From: Thiobacillus sp. | Lineage (GTDB): Bacteria > Pseudomonadota > Gammaproteobacteria > Burkholderiales > Thiobacillaceae | Length of the DNA: 6,317 bases | Direction of reading: 5' to 3' | Assembly (NCBI GenBank): GCA_003510325.1 | Contig: DONB01000282.1 | Coordinates: 20,547-26,863 of the forward strand | Position numbers and translations under genes: made by a program | In this document: piece after piece, positions 1-5,529 of the stretch | How the letters are laid out: the number at the start of each line of letters is the position of its first letter | Position numbering within the stretch: position 1 is the first letter of the stretch | Notes under the pieces: generated by a model | Databases searched by the model: none | What the model saw: the letters and a program-made list of their open reading frames with translations, nothing else | What the model was told of the DNA's origin: nothing

Positions 1-45
1 CGATTCGACCAGCAGGTAGTTGCGGATGGAGAGATGCGACAGCAT
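1..45 (-). CDS. recN: DNA repair protein RecN, N-terminal fragment
   Basis: Only the first 15 codons lie in the window; the gene runs off the left edge. They read MLSHLSIRNYLLVES, which fits the start of RecN, an SMC-like ATPase of double-strand-break repair whose N-terminus typically reads M-L-x-x-L-x-I-x-N/D-(F/Y) just before the Walker A region. The call also leans on position directly after nadK, a common pairing in betaproteobacteria. An in-frame TAA four codons upstream means the start cannot lie further upstream. No Shine-Dalgarno sequence is seen before it, and no LexA-type CTGT-N8-ACAG box lies in the 62 bp between nadK and recN, so read-through from nadK is plausible. With so few residues another protein beginning this way is possible. 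Confidence 0.72.
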   Translation of the reverse strand, partial: MLSHLSIRNYLLVES

Positions 46-107
46 GAGAATGCGTGGTTAAGGCGTGTCAAGAAACCGTAGCGAGCGCAGCAGGCTTATT
101 CACGAAC
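46..107. other. nadK-recN spacer
   Basis: This is a 62-bp spacer between the nadK stop codon and the recN start. It contains a perfect TTGACA on the minus strand (66-71), but no -10 hexamer at a usable distance: a 17-bp spacing would place it on the recN start codon. No convincing terminator hairpin is visible, which is compatible with co-transcription of nadK and recN. Confidence 0.5.
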
Positions 108-980
108 CTAAAGTTTCTTGCCCCAATGCAGCTTTTGCCGCAGGGTGTCGTAATAGCTGTAGGAATGCGGATGCAGCAGGGTGACCGGGCGGCTGGCGCG
201 AGTGATCCACACGTGGTCGCCGGCCTGCAGGTCGAAATAGTGCTGGCCGTCGAAGTGCACGCGCGCGTCGTCGGCGTGGGTCAGGTGGAGCTCGATGCGC
301 GAATGGCTGCTCACCACGATCGGTCGCGCCGACAGCGTGTGCGGACAGATCGGCACCAGCGCCACCGCTTCCAGCGTGGGATGCACGATGGGGCCGCCTG
401 CCGACAGCGCATACGCCGTGGTGCCGGTCGGGCTGGTAACCACCAGGCCGTCGGCACGTTGACTGTAGACGAATTCGCTGTTGATCGAGATTTCCAGGTC
501 GATCAGGCGGCCCGAGCCGCCCTTGCCGACCACCACGTCGTTGAACGCGGTGGCCTCGAACACGCGCTCGCCGCCGCGGCGGATCTGCCCGTTGAGCAGG
601 ATGCGTTCTTCCGCCACGTACTGGCCGCTGAGGATTTCCGCCACCGCGCCATACATGTCTTCGATCGTGATGTCGGTAAGAAAGCCGAGCCGCCCCTGGT
701 TGATGCCGATCAGGGGGGCGCCGTGCGGCGCCAGTTCGCGCGCGATCGACAGCATGGTGCCGTCGCCGCCGAGCACCACCACGGCATCACTGTCGGCCGC
801 CAGATCGTGCAGGGAGCGGGTGGGAAAATCCGTGACGCCGAGGTGTTCTGCAGTCTGGATGGCGAGGAGCACGTCGTGGCCGCGCTTTCGCAGGAATTCC
901 CCCAGCGCGCGCACGGAAATCTCCATGCCCTGGTTGTCGTGCTTGCCGACGAGGCCGACCGTTTGGAATGGTGTTTGCAT
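108..980 (-). CDS. nadK: NAD kinase
   Basis: This 290-residue protein is a complete cytoplasmic NAD kinase, which phosphorylates NAD+ to NADP+ using ATP. Family motifs appear in order: GGDGT at 71-75 (phosphate-binding and catalytic Asp), GxNxGxLGFLTD at 92-103, an Asn-Asp pair at 147-148 where E. coli NadK has Asn-Glu, and the NAD-binding block SPTGTTAY at 183-190 followed by SAGGP at 193-197. The region ending SARPIVV (217-223) and the C-terminus with SYSYY (273-277) also match proteobacterial NadK, and the length is typical. The ATG at 980 gives the expected N-terminus (TVGLVGK). There is no Shine-Dalgarno sequence; a TATAAT sits 8 bp upstream, suggesting a leaderless or nearly leaderless mRNA. 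It is transcribed divergently from hrcA and probably together with recN. Confidence 0.97.
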   Translation of the reverse strand: MQTPFQTVGLVGKHDNQGMEISVRALGEFLRKRGHDVLLAIQTAEHLGVTDFPTRSLHDLAADSDAVVVLGGDGTMLSIARELAPHGAPLIGINQGRLGFLTDITIEDMYGAVAEILSGQYVAEERILLNGQIRRGGERVFEATAFNDVVVGKGGSGRLIDLEISINSEFVYSQRADGLVVTSPTGTTAYALSAGGPIVHPTLEAVALVPICPHTLSARPIVVSSHSRIELHLTHADDARVHFDGQHYFDLQAGDHVWITRASRPVTLLHPHSYSYYDTLRQKLHWGKKL

Positions 981-987
981 GAGGGGC

Positions 988-1017
988 GATTATATAGGCG
1001 AGATACACGTTCCAAGA
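988..1017 (-). promoter_or_regulatory. nadK promoter, -10 abutting the start codon
   Basis: On the minus strand a perfect TATAAT lies at 994-989, and the nadK ATG begins at 980. A start point 6-8 bases beyond the -10 would fall at about 981-982, leaving essentially no 5' leader. The -35 is poor: candidates are TTGGAA (1015-1010, 15-bp spacer) or TCTTGG (1017-1012, 17-bp spacer). The element is an inverted, near-identical copy of the hrcA promoter at 1093-1129. Confidence 0.6.
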
Positions 1018-1081
1018 TGCAAGTGATTCGGGGCTGGACGGTAAGCCGCCCGTCTGGCCGATCCTTGAAACTTGCACCTTG
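1013..1081. repeat. Inverted repeat CAAGATGCAAGT / ACTTGCACCTTG
   Basis: The arm at 1013-1024 (CAAGATGCAAGT) is complementary to 1070-1081 (ACTTGCACCTTG) at 11 of 12 positions, with a 45-bp interval. The single mismatch would be a wobble pair in RNA. It is another register of the opposed CAAG/CTTG heptamers, not an independent element. A small dyad, GACGG (1037-1041) and CCGTC (1050-1054), lies inside it. Confidence 0.65.
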
Positions 1082-1121
1082 CAACTTGAGTCTCTTGTAC
1101 CTTGGGTCTTGTATCTTGCCC
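1064..1121 (+). repeat. CTTGNNN heptamer array, 8 units
   Basis: CTTG recurs at 1064, 1071, 1078, 1085, 1094, 1101, 1108 and 1115. Every step is exactly 7 bp except one 9-bp step (1085 to 1094). The three variable bases differ between units (AAA, CAC, CAA, AGT, TAC, GGT, TAT, CCC), so this is a degenerate array with a fixed 4-base core. Two opposed units (CAAG at 1013 and 1020, also 7 bp apart) face nadK. The array runs directly into the hrcA -10 element. It resembles the degenerate heptanucleotide repeats described in some bacterial intergenic regions, but I do not recognise a named family. Confidence 0.8.
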
Positions 1122-1129
1122 CTATAATC
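1093..1129 (+). promoter_or_regulatory. hrcA promoter, -10 abutting the start codon
   Basis: A perfect TATAAT lies at 1123-1128, and the hrcA ATG starts at 1135, exactly where transcription would be expected to begin. No sigma-70 -35 lies at optimal spacing; TTGGGT (1102-1107) leaves only 15 bp. Read instead as a sigma-32-like promoter, CTTGGGT (1101-1107), 11 bp and CCCCTATA (1119-1126) partly match the CTTGAAA / CCCCATNT pattern. No CIRCE operator (TTAGCACTC-N9-GAGTGCTAA) is present in 981-1134, so no HrcA autoregulatory site is visible here. Confidence 0.55.
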
Positions 1130-1134
1130 TGTCC

Positions 1135-2154
1135 ATGCTCAACGACCGCGCCCGCATCCTGCTGAAAACCCTGGTTGAACGCTACATCAGCGAAGGTGAA
1201 CCCGTGGGCTCGCGCACCCTGTCGAAGCACGCCGGACTGGATCTGTCGCCGGCCAGCATCCGCAACATCATGGCCGATCTCGAGGACATGGGCTTCGTCG
1301 CCAGCCCGCATACCTCGGCCGGCCGGGTGCCGACGCCGCGCGGCTACCGCTTCTTCGTCGACACGCTGCTGACGGTACGGCCGCTGGAGCAGAGCGCAGT
1401 CAACCAGCTCGAAAGCAGCCTGACGCCGTCAGACCCGCAGCGCCTGATGACGGCCGCGTCCACCCTGCTGTCCGACCTCAGCCAGTTCGCCGGGCTGGTG
1501 ATGACGCCGCGCCGCAGCCCGGCGTTCCGCCAGATCGAATTCATGAGCCTGTCGGACAAGCGCATCCTGCTCATCATCGTCACCATGGAAGGCGAGGTCG
1601 AAAACCGCGTCATCGTTGCCGACACGCCCTACAGCGCCTCTGCGCTGACCGAGGCGGCCAACTTCTTCAACCAGAACTTCGCCGGCTTCACCTTCGACCA
1701 GGTGCGCGGCAAGCTGCGCGACGAGCTCGGCCGCATGCGCGACGACATCACCCGCCTGATGGCCGCCGCGGTGGACGCCGGCAGCCAGGCGCTCGACGCC
1801 AGCCAGGAGAACGTGGTGGTCTCCGGCAGCCGCAAGCTGCTTGACGTGCAGGAGCTGTCCAGCAACATGGGCAGCCTGCGCCGCCTGTTCGACGCCTTCG
1901 AGCAGAAGACCGGCCTCTTGCAGTTGCTCGACCAGTCCCGCACCGCCGCCGGGGTGCAGATCTTCATCGGCGGCGAATCGGAGCTGCTGCCGCTCGACGA
2001 ATGCAGCCTCGTCACCGCGCCCTATTCGGTCGACGGTCAGGTGGTCGGCACCCTCGGCGTCGTCGGTCCCACCCGCATGGCCTACGAACGCGTGGTGCCG
2101 ATCGTCGACATCACCGCCAAACTTCTATCGAGCGCGCTGTCGCATCACAGATGA
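1135..2154 (+). CDS. hrcA: Heat-inducible transcription repressor HrcA
   Basis: This 339-residue protein is HrcA, the repressor that binds CIRCE operators of groE and dnaK operons and is kept active by GroEL. The N-terminal winged-helix domain (about 1-80) carries the conserved stretches ERYI (15-18), PVGSRTL (23-29), [13 protein letters not shown] (38-50) and [16 protein letters not shown] (57-72). The remaining ~250 residues form the GAF-like dimerisation domain, with IFIGGE (276-281) and the late stretch [20 protein letters not shown] (306-325). An in-frame TTG start at 1102 would add 11 residues, but the ATG at 1135 gives the standard MLN-R N-terminus and follows the -10 element directly. 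Its stop overlaps the hemH start. No grpE or dnaK gene lies in the window. Confidence 0.96.
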   Translation: MLNDRARILLKTLVERYISEGEPVGSRTLSKHAGLDLSPASIRNIMADLEDMGFVASPHTSAGRVPTPRGYRFFVDTLLTVRPLEQSAVNQLESSLTPSDPQRLMTAASTLLSDLSQFAGLVMTPRRSPAFRQIEFMSLSDKRILLIIVTMEGEVENRVIVADTPYSASALTEAANFFNQNFAGFTFDQVRGKLRDELGRMRDDITRLMAAAVDAGSQALDASQENVVVSGSRKLLDVQELSSNMGSLRRLFDAFEQKTGLLQLLDQSRTAAGVQIFIGGESELLPLDECSLVTAPYSVDGQVVGTLGVVGPTRMAYERVVPIVDITAKLLSSALSHHR

Positions 2155-3254
2155 AATATTTCAAGGAACCCGAGCACACCCACGGGCAACAGGCGCGCAC
2201 CGGCATCCTGCTGGTCAATCTCGGCACCCCCGAGGCACCCACGGCCAAAGCGCTGCGCCCCTACCTCAAGCAGTTTCTGTCCGATCCGCGCGTGGTGGAA
2301 ATCCCGCGCGTCGTATGGTGGCTGATTCTCAACGGCATCATCCTCAACACGCGGCCGAAGAAATCCGCTGCGAAATACGCTTCGATCTGGACCGCCGACG
2401 GCTCGCCGCTGAAAGTCCACACCGAGAGGCAGGCCAAACTGCTGAAGGGCTGGCTGGGCGAAAAACTCGCCAGCCCCTTCATGGTCGAATACGCGATGCG
2501 TTACGGCAATCCGTCGATTCCCGACACGCTGGCCGGAATGAAGGCGGCCGGCTGCGACCGCATCCTGATTCTGCCGGCGTATCCGCAGTACGCCGCCTCC
2601 AGCACCGCCACCGCATTCGACGACGCCTATGCCTGGCTGCAAAAAACACGCAACCAGCCGGCGCTGCGCACCGTGAAGCACTACCACGATCACCCCGCCT
2701 ACATTCACGCGCAGGCCTCCAACATCCGCGACTACTGGCAGATGCATGGCCGTCCCGACGTGCTGGTGATGAGCTTTCACGGCGTGCCGCGCTACACCCT
2801 CGACAAGGGCGACCCCTACCACTGCGAATGCCGCAAGACCGGACGCCTGCTGGCGGGGGCGCTCGGCCTCGAACCCGGTCAGTTCCGCCTCACCTTCCAG
2901 TCGCGCTTCGGCCGCGCCGAATGGCTTCAGCCCTACACCGACAAGACGCTGGAAGAACTCGGCCGCGAAGGCGTGGGGCGCGTCGACGTGGTCGCGCCGG
3001 GCTTCACGGCCGACTGCCTGGAAACGCTGGAGGAGCTGGCGATGGAAGGCCGCGCCAGTTTCATCGGGACGGGCGGCAAGGAATTCCACTACATCCCCGC
3101 GCTCAACGAACATCCGCAATGGATCGCCGCGCTCGGCCGGATCGCGCTCGACAACCTGGGTGGCTGGGTCAGCGACACCTGGGATCGCGATGCCGACGAA
3201 CAGGCGCGTCAGACCAGCAAGCGTCTGGCGCTGGACCTGGGCGCGCGCAGCTGA
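2151..3254 (+). CDS. hemH: Ferrochelatase
   Basis: Ferrochelatase inserts Fe2+ into protoporphyrin IX, the last step of protoheme synthesis. The protein has 367 residues, typical for proteobacteria. Visible landmarks are [20 protein letters not shown] (20-39), [12 protein letters not shown] (142-153), the active-site SFHGVP (208-213, catalytic His210), the family signature [17 protein letters not shown] (247-263 region) and [13 protein letters not shown] (283-295), with Glu291 the likely counterpart of the second catalytic acid. No C-terminal membrane anchor is seen. The ATG at 2151 overlaps the hrcA TGA in an ATGA junction and gives the EPxHxHG N-terminus common in betaproteobacterial HemH. 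No Shine-Dalgarno is evident, so translational coupling to hrcA is likely. An overlap in this sense means hemH depends at least partly on hrcA transcription. Confidence 0.97.
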   Translation: MKYFKEPEHTHGQQARTGILLVNLGTPEAPTAKALRPYLKQFLSDPRVVEIPRVVWWLILNGIILNTRPKKSAAKYASIWTADGSPLKVHTERQAKLLKGWLGEKLASPFMVEYAMRYGNPSIPDTLAGMKAAGCDRILILPAYPQYAASSTATAFDDAYAWLQKTRNQPALRTVKHYHDHPAYIHAQASNIRDYWQMHGRPDVLVMSFHGVPRYTLDKGDPYHCECRKTGRLLAGALGLEPGQFRLTFQSRFGRAEWLQPYTDKTLEELGREGVGRVDVVAPGFTADCLETLEELAMEGRASFIGTGGKEFHYIPALNEHPQWIAALGRIALDNLGGWVSDTWDRDADEQARQTSKRLALDLGARS

Positions 3255-3307
3255 AAAACCGCATTTAAAAAATACCCATTCTGCAGGCGCAAAAACCGCG
3301 CTATATA

Positions 3308-3330
3308 AGCCCTTGCTTGTTGACAGGGCT
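3308..3330 (+). other. Hairpin downstream of hemH
   Basis: AGCCCT (3308-3313) pairs with AGGGCT (3325-3330) across an 11-base loop; one further A-T pair extends the stem to 7 bp. It is followed by only a short T-run, so it would be a weak terminator for hrcA-hemH. It overlaps the TTGACA hexamer at 3320-3325. Confidence 0.35.
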
Positions 3331-3348
3331 TTGCAGCTCTTCCAGCAT
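3320..3348 (+). promoter_or_regulatory. Candidate fccAB promoter (-35 TTGACA)
   Basis: A consensus TTGACA lies at 3320-3325. At 17-bp spacing the -10 would be CAGCAT (3343-3348), only three of six consensus matches, so the promoter may need an activator or be non-functional. If used, the leader before fccA would be about 85 nt and include the 3375-3402 hairpin. Confidence 0.35.
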
Positions 3349-3374
3349 GGTACGTATGGACTGGCAGCCATTCT

Positions 3375-3402
3375 GGCCCGCCCGGACCATGGCTTGCGGG
3401 CC
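3375..3402 (+). other. GC-rich hairpin in the fccA leader
   Basis: GGCCCGC (3375-3381) is a perfect complement of GCGGGCC (3396-3402) with a 14-base loop. It lies about 38 bp before the fccA ATG and is not followed by a T-run, so it is not an intrinsic terminator. A role in mRNA stability or translation is possible but not shown. Confidence 0.4.
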
Positions 3403-3428
3403 GTCACCGCTCTCGTTGTCGTTATCCC

Positions 3429-3434
3429 TGGAGA
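3429..3434 (+). promoter_or_regulatory. fccA ribosome-binding site
   Basis: TGGAGA ends 5 bases before the ATG at 3440. It fixes the fccA start, because the upstream in-frame starts lack such a site and would place extra residues before the signal peptide. Confidence 0.75.
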
Positions 3435-3439
3435 CGTCT

Positions 3440-3742
3440 ATGACCAAAAAAATCACCCTGGCGATCGTCGGCCTTGCCGGCCTCGCCCTCTCCGGCATTG
3501 CCGGCGCTGCGGACATCCATACCCAATCGATCGCATCCACCTGCATGTCCTGCCACGGCCCCGGCGGCAAGAGCCAGGGGGCCATCCCCAGCCTGGCGGG
3601 ACTGGACAAGGAATATTTCGTGAAGTCGATGAAGGACTTCAAGGCCGGCACGCGCGCCGCGTCCATCATGAAGCGCCACGCTAACGGATACACCGACGCC
3701 GAAGTCGAAGCCATGGCCGCCTATTTCGCCGGCCTGAAGTGA
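3440..3742 (+). CDS. fccA: Flavocytochrome c sulfide dehydrogenase, monoheme cytochrome subunit
   Basis: This small periplasmic class I cytochrome c is 100 residues with its leader. It starts with a Sec signal peptide (MTKK, a hydrophobic stretch to about 20, and cleavage likely after AGA at 21-23). The heme site CMSCH is at 35-39, and the likely axial Met is Met77 in SIMKRHANGYTDAEV. The mature protein of about 77 residues carries one heme, unlike the diheme 21-kDa FccA of Allochromatium and closer in size to the small cytochrome subunit of green sulfur bacteria. It lies 20 bp before fccB, with which it would form the sulfide-oxidising complex, accepting electrons from the FAD subunit. The cytochrome identity is certain; the FccA role rests on the heme-domain resemblance and on the adjacent fccB. 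Confidence 0.88.
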   Translation: MTKKITLAIVGLAGLALSGIAGAADIHTQSIASTCMSCHGPGGKSQGAIPSLAGLDKEYFVKSMKDFKAGTRAASIMKRHANGYTDAEVEAMAAYFAGLK

Positions 3743-3748
3743 CCCATC

Positions 3749-3755
3749 GAGGAGA
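3749..3755 (+). promoter_or_regulatory. fccB ribosome-binding site
   Basis: GAGGAGA, 7 bases before the ATG at 3763, is a strong Shine-Dalgarno sequence. It supports this start over the in-frame ATG at 3739, which overlaps the end of fccA and would put eight residues ahead of the Tat motif. Confidence 0.8.
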
Positions 3756-3762
3756 CAAGAAC

Positions 3763-5022
3763 ATGACACTCAATCGTCGCGATTTTCTGAAGGTTTCCGG
3801 AGCAGGTGCAGCGGCAGCGCTCACCGGCTGCGCCACGACCGCATCCAGCGCCCGCCCCCATGTCGTCGTGGTCGGCGCCGGCTTCGGCGGCGCCACCTGC
3901 GCCAAGTATCTGCGCCAGTGGGGCCCCAACATCGACGTCACCCTGATCGAGCCGAACGACAAGTTCGTCTCCTGCCCGATTTCCAACTGGGTGCTGGGCG
4001 GCCTGCGGACGATGGACGACATCACCCACGGCTACGACAATCTGCCCAGGCACGGCATCAAGATGGTGAAGGACAGCGTCGTCGCCATCGACCCCGCCAA
4101 GCGCTTCGTCAAGACCCGCAGCGGCGCCAGCATCGCTTACGATCGCCTGGTGCTCGCCCCCGGCATCGAAATTCTCACCGGCACGGTCAAGGGCTTCAAC
4201 GAGGCCGAAACGACCGGCAAGGTCGTCCACGCCTGGAAGGCCGGCCCGCAGACCGCATTGCTGAGGAAGCAGCTCGAAGCCATGCCCGACGGCGGCACCT
4301 TCGTCATGTCGGTGCCGGCGGCACCCTACCGCTGCCCGCCCGGCCCCTACGAGCGCGCGTGCATGGTGGCGAACTACTTCAAGCAGGCCAAGCCGAAGTC
4401 CAAGATCATCCTGCTCGACGGCAACCCCGACGTGGTTTCCAAGAAGCCCCTGTTCACCGACGCCTGGAACACCCTGTACCCGGGCATGCTCGACTACCGC
4501 CCCAACAACGCCCCGCTCGCGGTGGACGGCAGCAAGATGACCGTCACCACCGAGTTCGACGACGTCAGGGGCGATGTGCTGAACGTCGTGCCCAGGCAGC
4601 GCGCAGGCGAGCTCTGCGCTATGGCCGGCGCCCGCAACGACAGCGCCGGCAACTGGTGCGCAGTGAACTTCACCACCTTCGAATCGACCACCGTGCCCAA
4701 CGTCCACATCATCGGCGACTCGGTGCTGTCCAGCCTGCCGAAGTCCGGGCACATGGCCACCAACATGGCCAAGATCTGCGCCGCAGCCATCGTCGAACTG
4801 CTGGCAGGCCGGCAGCCCGACCCCATCCCGGTCGTCGCCAACACCTGCTACTCGGCCACGTCTTCCTCGACGTCCGGCTACGTCGCCAACGTGTATCGCT
4901 TCGAAGCCGGCAAGGGCTACGTCAGCGCGCCCGAAGGCGGCGCCACGCCGAAGGGCGACGCGCTCAACTTCACCTACAATGAATCGTGGGCGAAGAACAT
5001 CTGGGCCGAAGTGCTGAGTTGA
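3763..5022 (+). CDS. fccB: Flavocytochrome c sulfide dehydrogenase, FAD subunit
   Basis: This 419-residue precursor is FccB (also called SoxF), the flavoprotein that oxidises sulfide in the periplasm and passes electrons to FccA. A Tat leader NRRDFLK (4-10) is followed by an alanine-rich stretch and LTGC (20-23), which fits a lipobox. The FAD-binding fold opens with VVVVGAGFGGATCAKYL (34-50). The three cysteines important in the Allochromatium enzyme are recognisable: Cys71 in SCPISN (the covalent FAD site), Cys191 in YRCPPGPYER and Cys362 in NTCYS (the redox-active pair). Further family stretches are LAPGIE (131-136), HAWKAGPQTALLRKQLE (156-172), FESTTVPNVHIIGDS (306-320) and PKSGHMATN (326-334). 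The reading frame is intact and of normal length. It is translated after fccA with a 20-bp gap and ends 26 bp before an intrinsic terminator. Confidence 0.95.
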   Translation: MTLNRRDFLKVSGAGAAAALTGCATTASSARPHVVVVGAGFGGATCAKYLRQWGPNIDVTLIEPNDKFVSCPISNWVLGGLRTMDDITHGYDNLPRHGIKMVKDSVVAIDPAKRFVKTRSGASIAYDRLVLAPGIEILTGTVKGFNEAETTGKVVHAWKAGPQTALLRKQLEAMPDGGTFVMSVPAAPYRCPPGPYERACMVANYFKQAKPKSKIILLDGNPDVVSKKPLFTDAWNTLYPGMLDYRPNNAPLAVDGSKMTVTTEFDDVRGDVLNVVPRQRAGELCAMAGARNDSAGNWCAVNFTTFESTTVPNVHIIGDSVLSSLPKSGHMATNMAKICAAAIVELLAGRQPDPIPVVANTCYSATSSSTSGYVANVYRFEAGKGYVSAPEGGATPKGDALNFTYNESWAKNIWAEVLS

Positions 5023-5048
5023 TCGCGGGTTGTTGCTGGAAATTTAAG

Positions 5049-5074
5049 AACGGGGCTGCCGCCCCGTTTCTTTT
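5049..5074 (+). terminator. Rho-independent terminator of fccAB
   Basis: AACGGGGC (5049-5056) pairs with GCCCCGTT (5061-5068) around a TGCC loop, and the run TTTCTTTT (5067-5074) follows on the plus strand. This is a strong intrinsic terminator 26 bp after the fccB stop. On the minus strand the hairpin is followed by TTCTTAAATTT, so it may also stop the converging thyA-folA-DUF488 transcript. Confidence 0.92.
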
Positions 5075-5102
5075 GCCTGGGTGTTTCCGAGCGTTCGGCT
5101 GC

Positions 5103-5471
5103 CTACCGGGCCTGTCTTCCGGAACGGGCCAGCAGATAGGCCTTGAGCGCGACTGCCTGGTTGTGCTCGGTGTCATGCGCGGAATACAGCAGCATCAGCC
5201 GCCCTTTCGCCGCAGCCTCCCGAAGTATCGCCACCGCCTCGGCCTGACGATCCAGCTCCTGGGCATAGCGCACCCTGAAGGCCTCCCACTTAGAGGGCTC
5301 ATGGGCGAACCACTTACGCAATTCCGTACTCGGCGCCGCGTCCTTCAGCCAGAGATCGGCCTTGACCGCTTGTCTGCTCATCCCGCGCGGCCACACCCGG
5401 TCGACCAGAACCCGGTAGCCGTCGTGCGGGTCGGCGGGATCGTACACGCGCTTCGTCTGGATATCCGGCAT
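5103..5471 (-). CDS. DUF488 (YeaO-like) protein of unknown function
   Basis: This 122-residue protein matches the DUF488 family, small cytoplasmic proteins without an established function. Recognisable stretches are KRVYDP (7-12), DGYRVLVDRVWPRG (17-30), DLWLKDAAPSTELRKWFAHEP (39-59, the most characteristic block) and LLYSAHDTEHNQA (94-106). The ATG at 5471 gives the family's usual start, with KRVYD about seven residues in. An upstream in-frame ATG at 5570 would add 33 unrelated residues and overlap folA, so it is rejected. No clear Shine-Dalgarno precedes the chosen start. It lies 58 bp after folA on the same strand and is probably the last gene of the thyA-folA transcript. That says nothing firm about its role. 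Confidence 0.88.
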   Translation of the reverse strand: MPDIQTKRVYDPADPHDGYRVLVDRVWPRGMSRQAVKADLWLKDAAPSTELRKWFAHEPSKWEAFRVRYAQELDRQAEAVAILREAAAKGRLMLLYSAHDTEHNQAVALKAYLLARSGRQAR

Positions 5472-5529
5472 CGCAGGAATACTCGGATCGTATTGTCCCC
5501 AGTCTAGGAAATCGAATGCGGAACGTAGC

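Larger units (their letters stand above)
988..1129. repeat. Inverted repeat carrying two mirrored promoters
   Basis: The minus-strand sequence 1024-988, reading toward nadK, aligns without gaps to the plus-strand sequence 1093-1129, reading toward hrcA. By hand count 28 of 37 positions match, and 17 of 20 match in the part nearest the genes. Both arms contain two intact CTTG heptamers, then TGTATCT(C/T)GCC, then TATAATC, and each ends within 8 bp of its start codon. The central part, 1025-1092, is not part of the repeat, although it contains further CTTG heptamers. Confidence 0.8.
3255..3439 (+). other. hemH-fccA intergenic region (fcc leader)
   Basis: These 185 bp hold no gene I can support. 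The first 50 bp are AT-rich and contain a 9-bp direct repeat AAAAACCGC (3254-3262, overlapping the hemH stop, and 3291-3299) and a TATA-like stretch (3302-3309). Then come a small hairpin, a consensus -35 and a second, GC-rich hairpin before the fccA ribosome-binding site. An in-frame extension of fccA into this region (from 3317) would bury the signal peptide and is not credible. Confidence 0.6.

Noticed and set aside
66..71. Consensus TTGACA on the minus strand as a recN promoter
   Set aside because: No -10 hexamer lies at 15-19 bp; the proper spacing falls on the recN start codon itself.
54..1127. Long plus-strand open frame opposite nadK (357 codons)
   Set aside because: It is antisense to a gene with complete NAD kinase motifs. 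Its composition (rich in Ala, Arg, Val, His) is typical of a shadow frame in GC-rich DNA.
981..1134. CIRCE operator for HrcA
   Set aside because: Neither TTAGCACTC nor GAGTGCTAA, nor a close variant, was found between nadK and hrcA.
1841..3268. 475-codon plus-strand frame spanning hrcA and hemH
   Set aside because: It is out of frame with both well-recognised genes, very rich in Arg, Pro and Ala, and shows no domain.
3254..3299. AAAAACCGC direct repeat as an attachment or insertion-site footprint
   Set aside because: The two 9-bp copies lie in an AT-rich spacer with no integrase, transposase or inverted ends nearby; chance is sufficient.
2145..3407. 420-codon minus-strand frame opposite hemH
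   Set aside because: It is antisense to an unmistakable ferrochelatase and has no recognisable motif.
3317..3439. N-terminal extension of fccA from an upstream in-frame start
   Set aside because: It would place 41 residues before a clear Sec signal peptide; the ATG at 3440 has its own ribosome-binding site.
3721..4752. 343-codon minus-strand frame opposite fccB
   Set aside because: It is the antisense shadow of FccB, whose cofactor and cysteine motifs are all intact in the plus frame.
5472..5529. Short inverted repeat AATAC/GTATT between folA and DUF488 as a terminator or operator
   Set aside because: The stem is only 5 bp and AT-rich, with no T-run, which is too weak to call.
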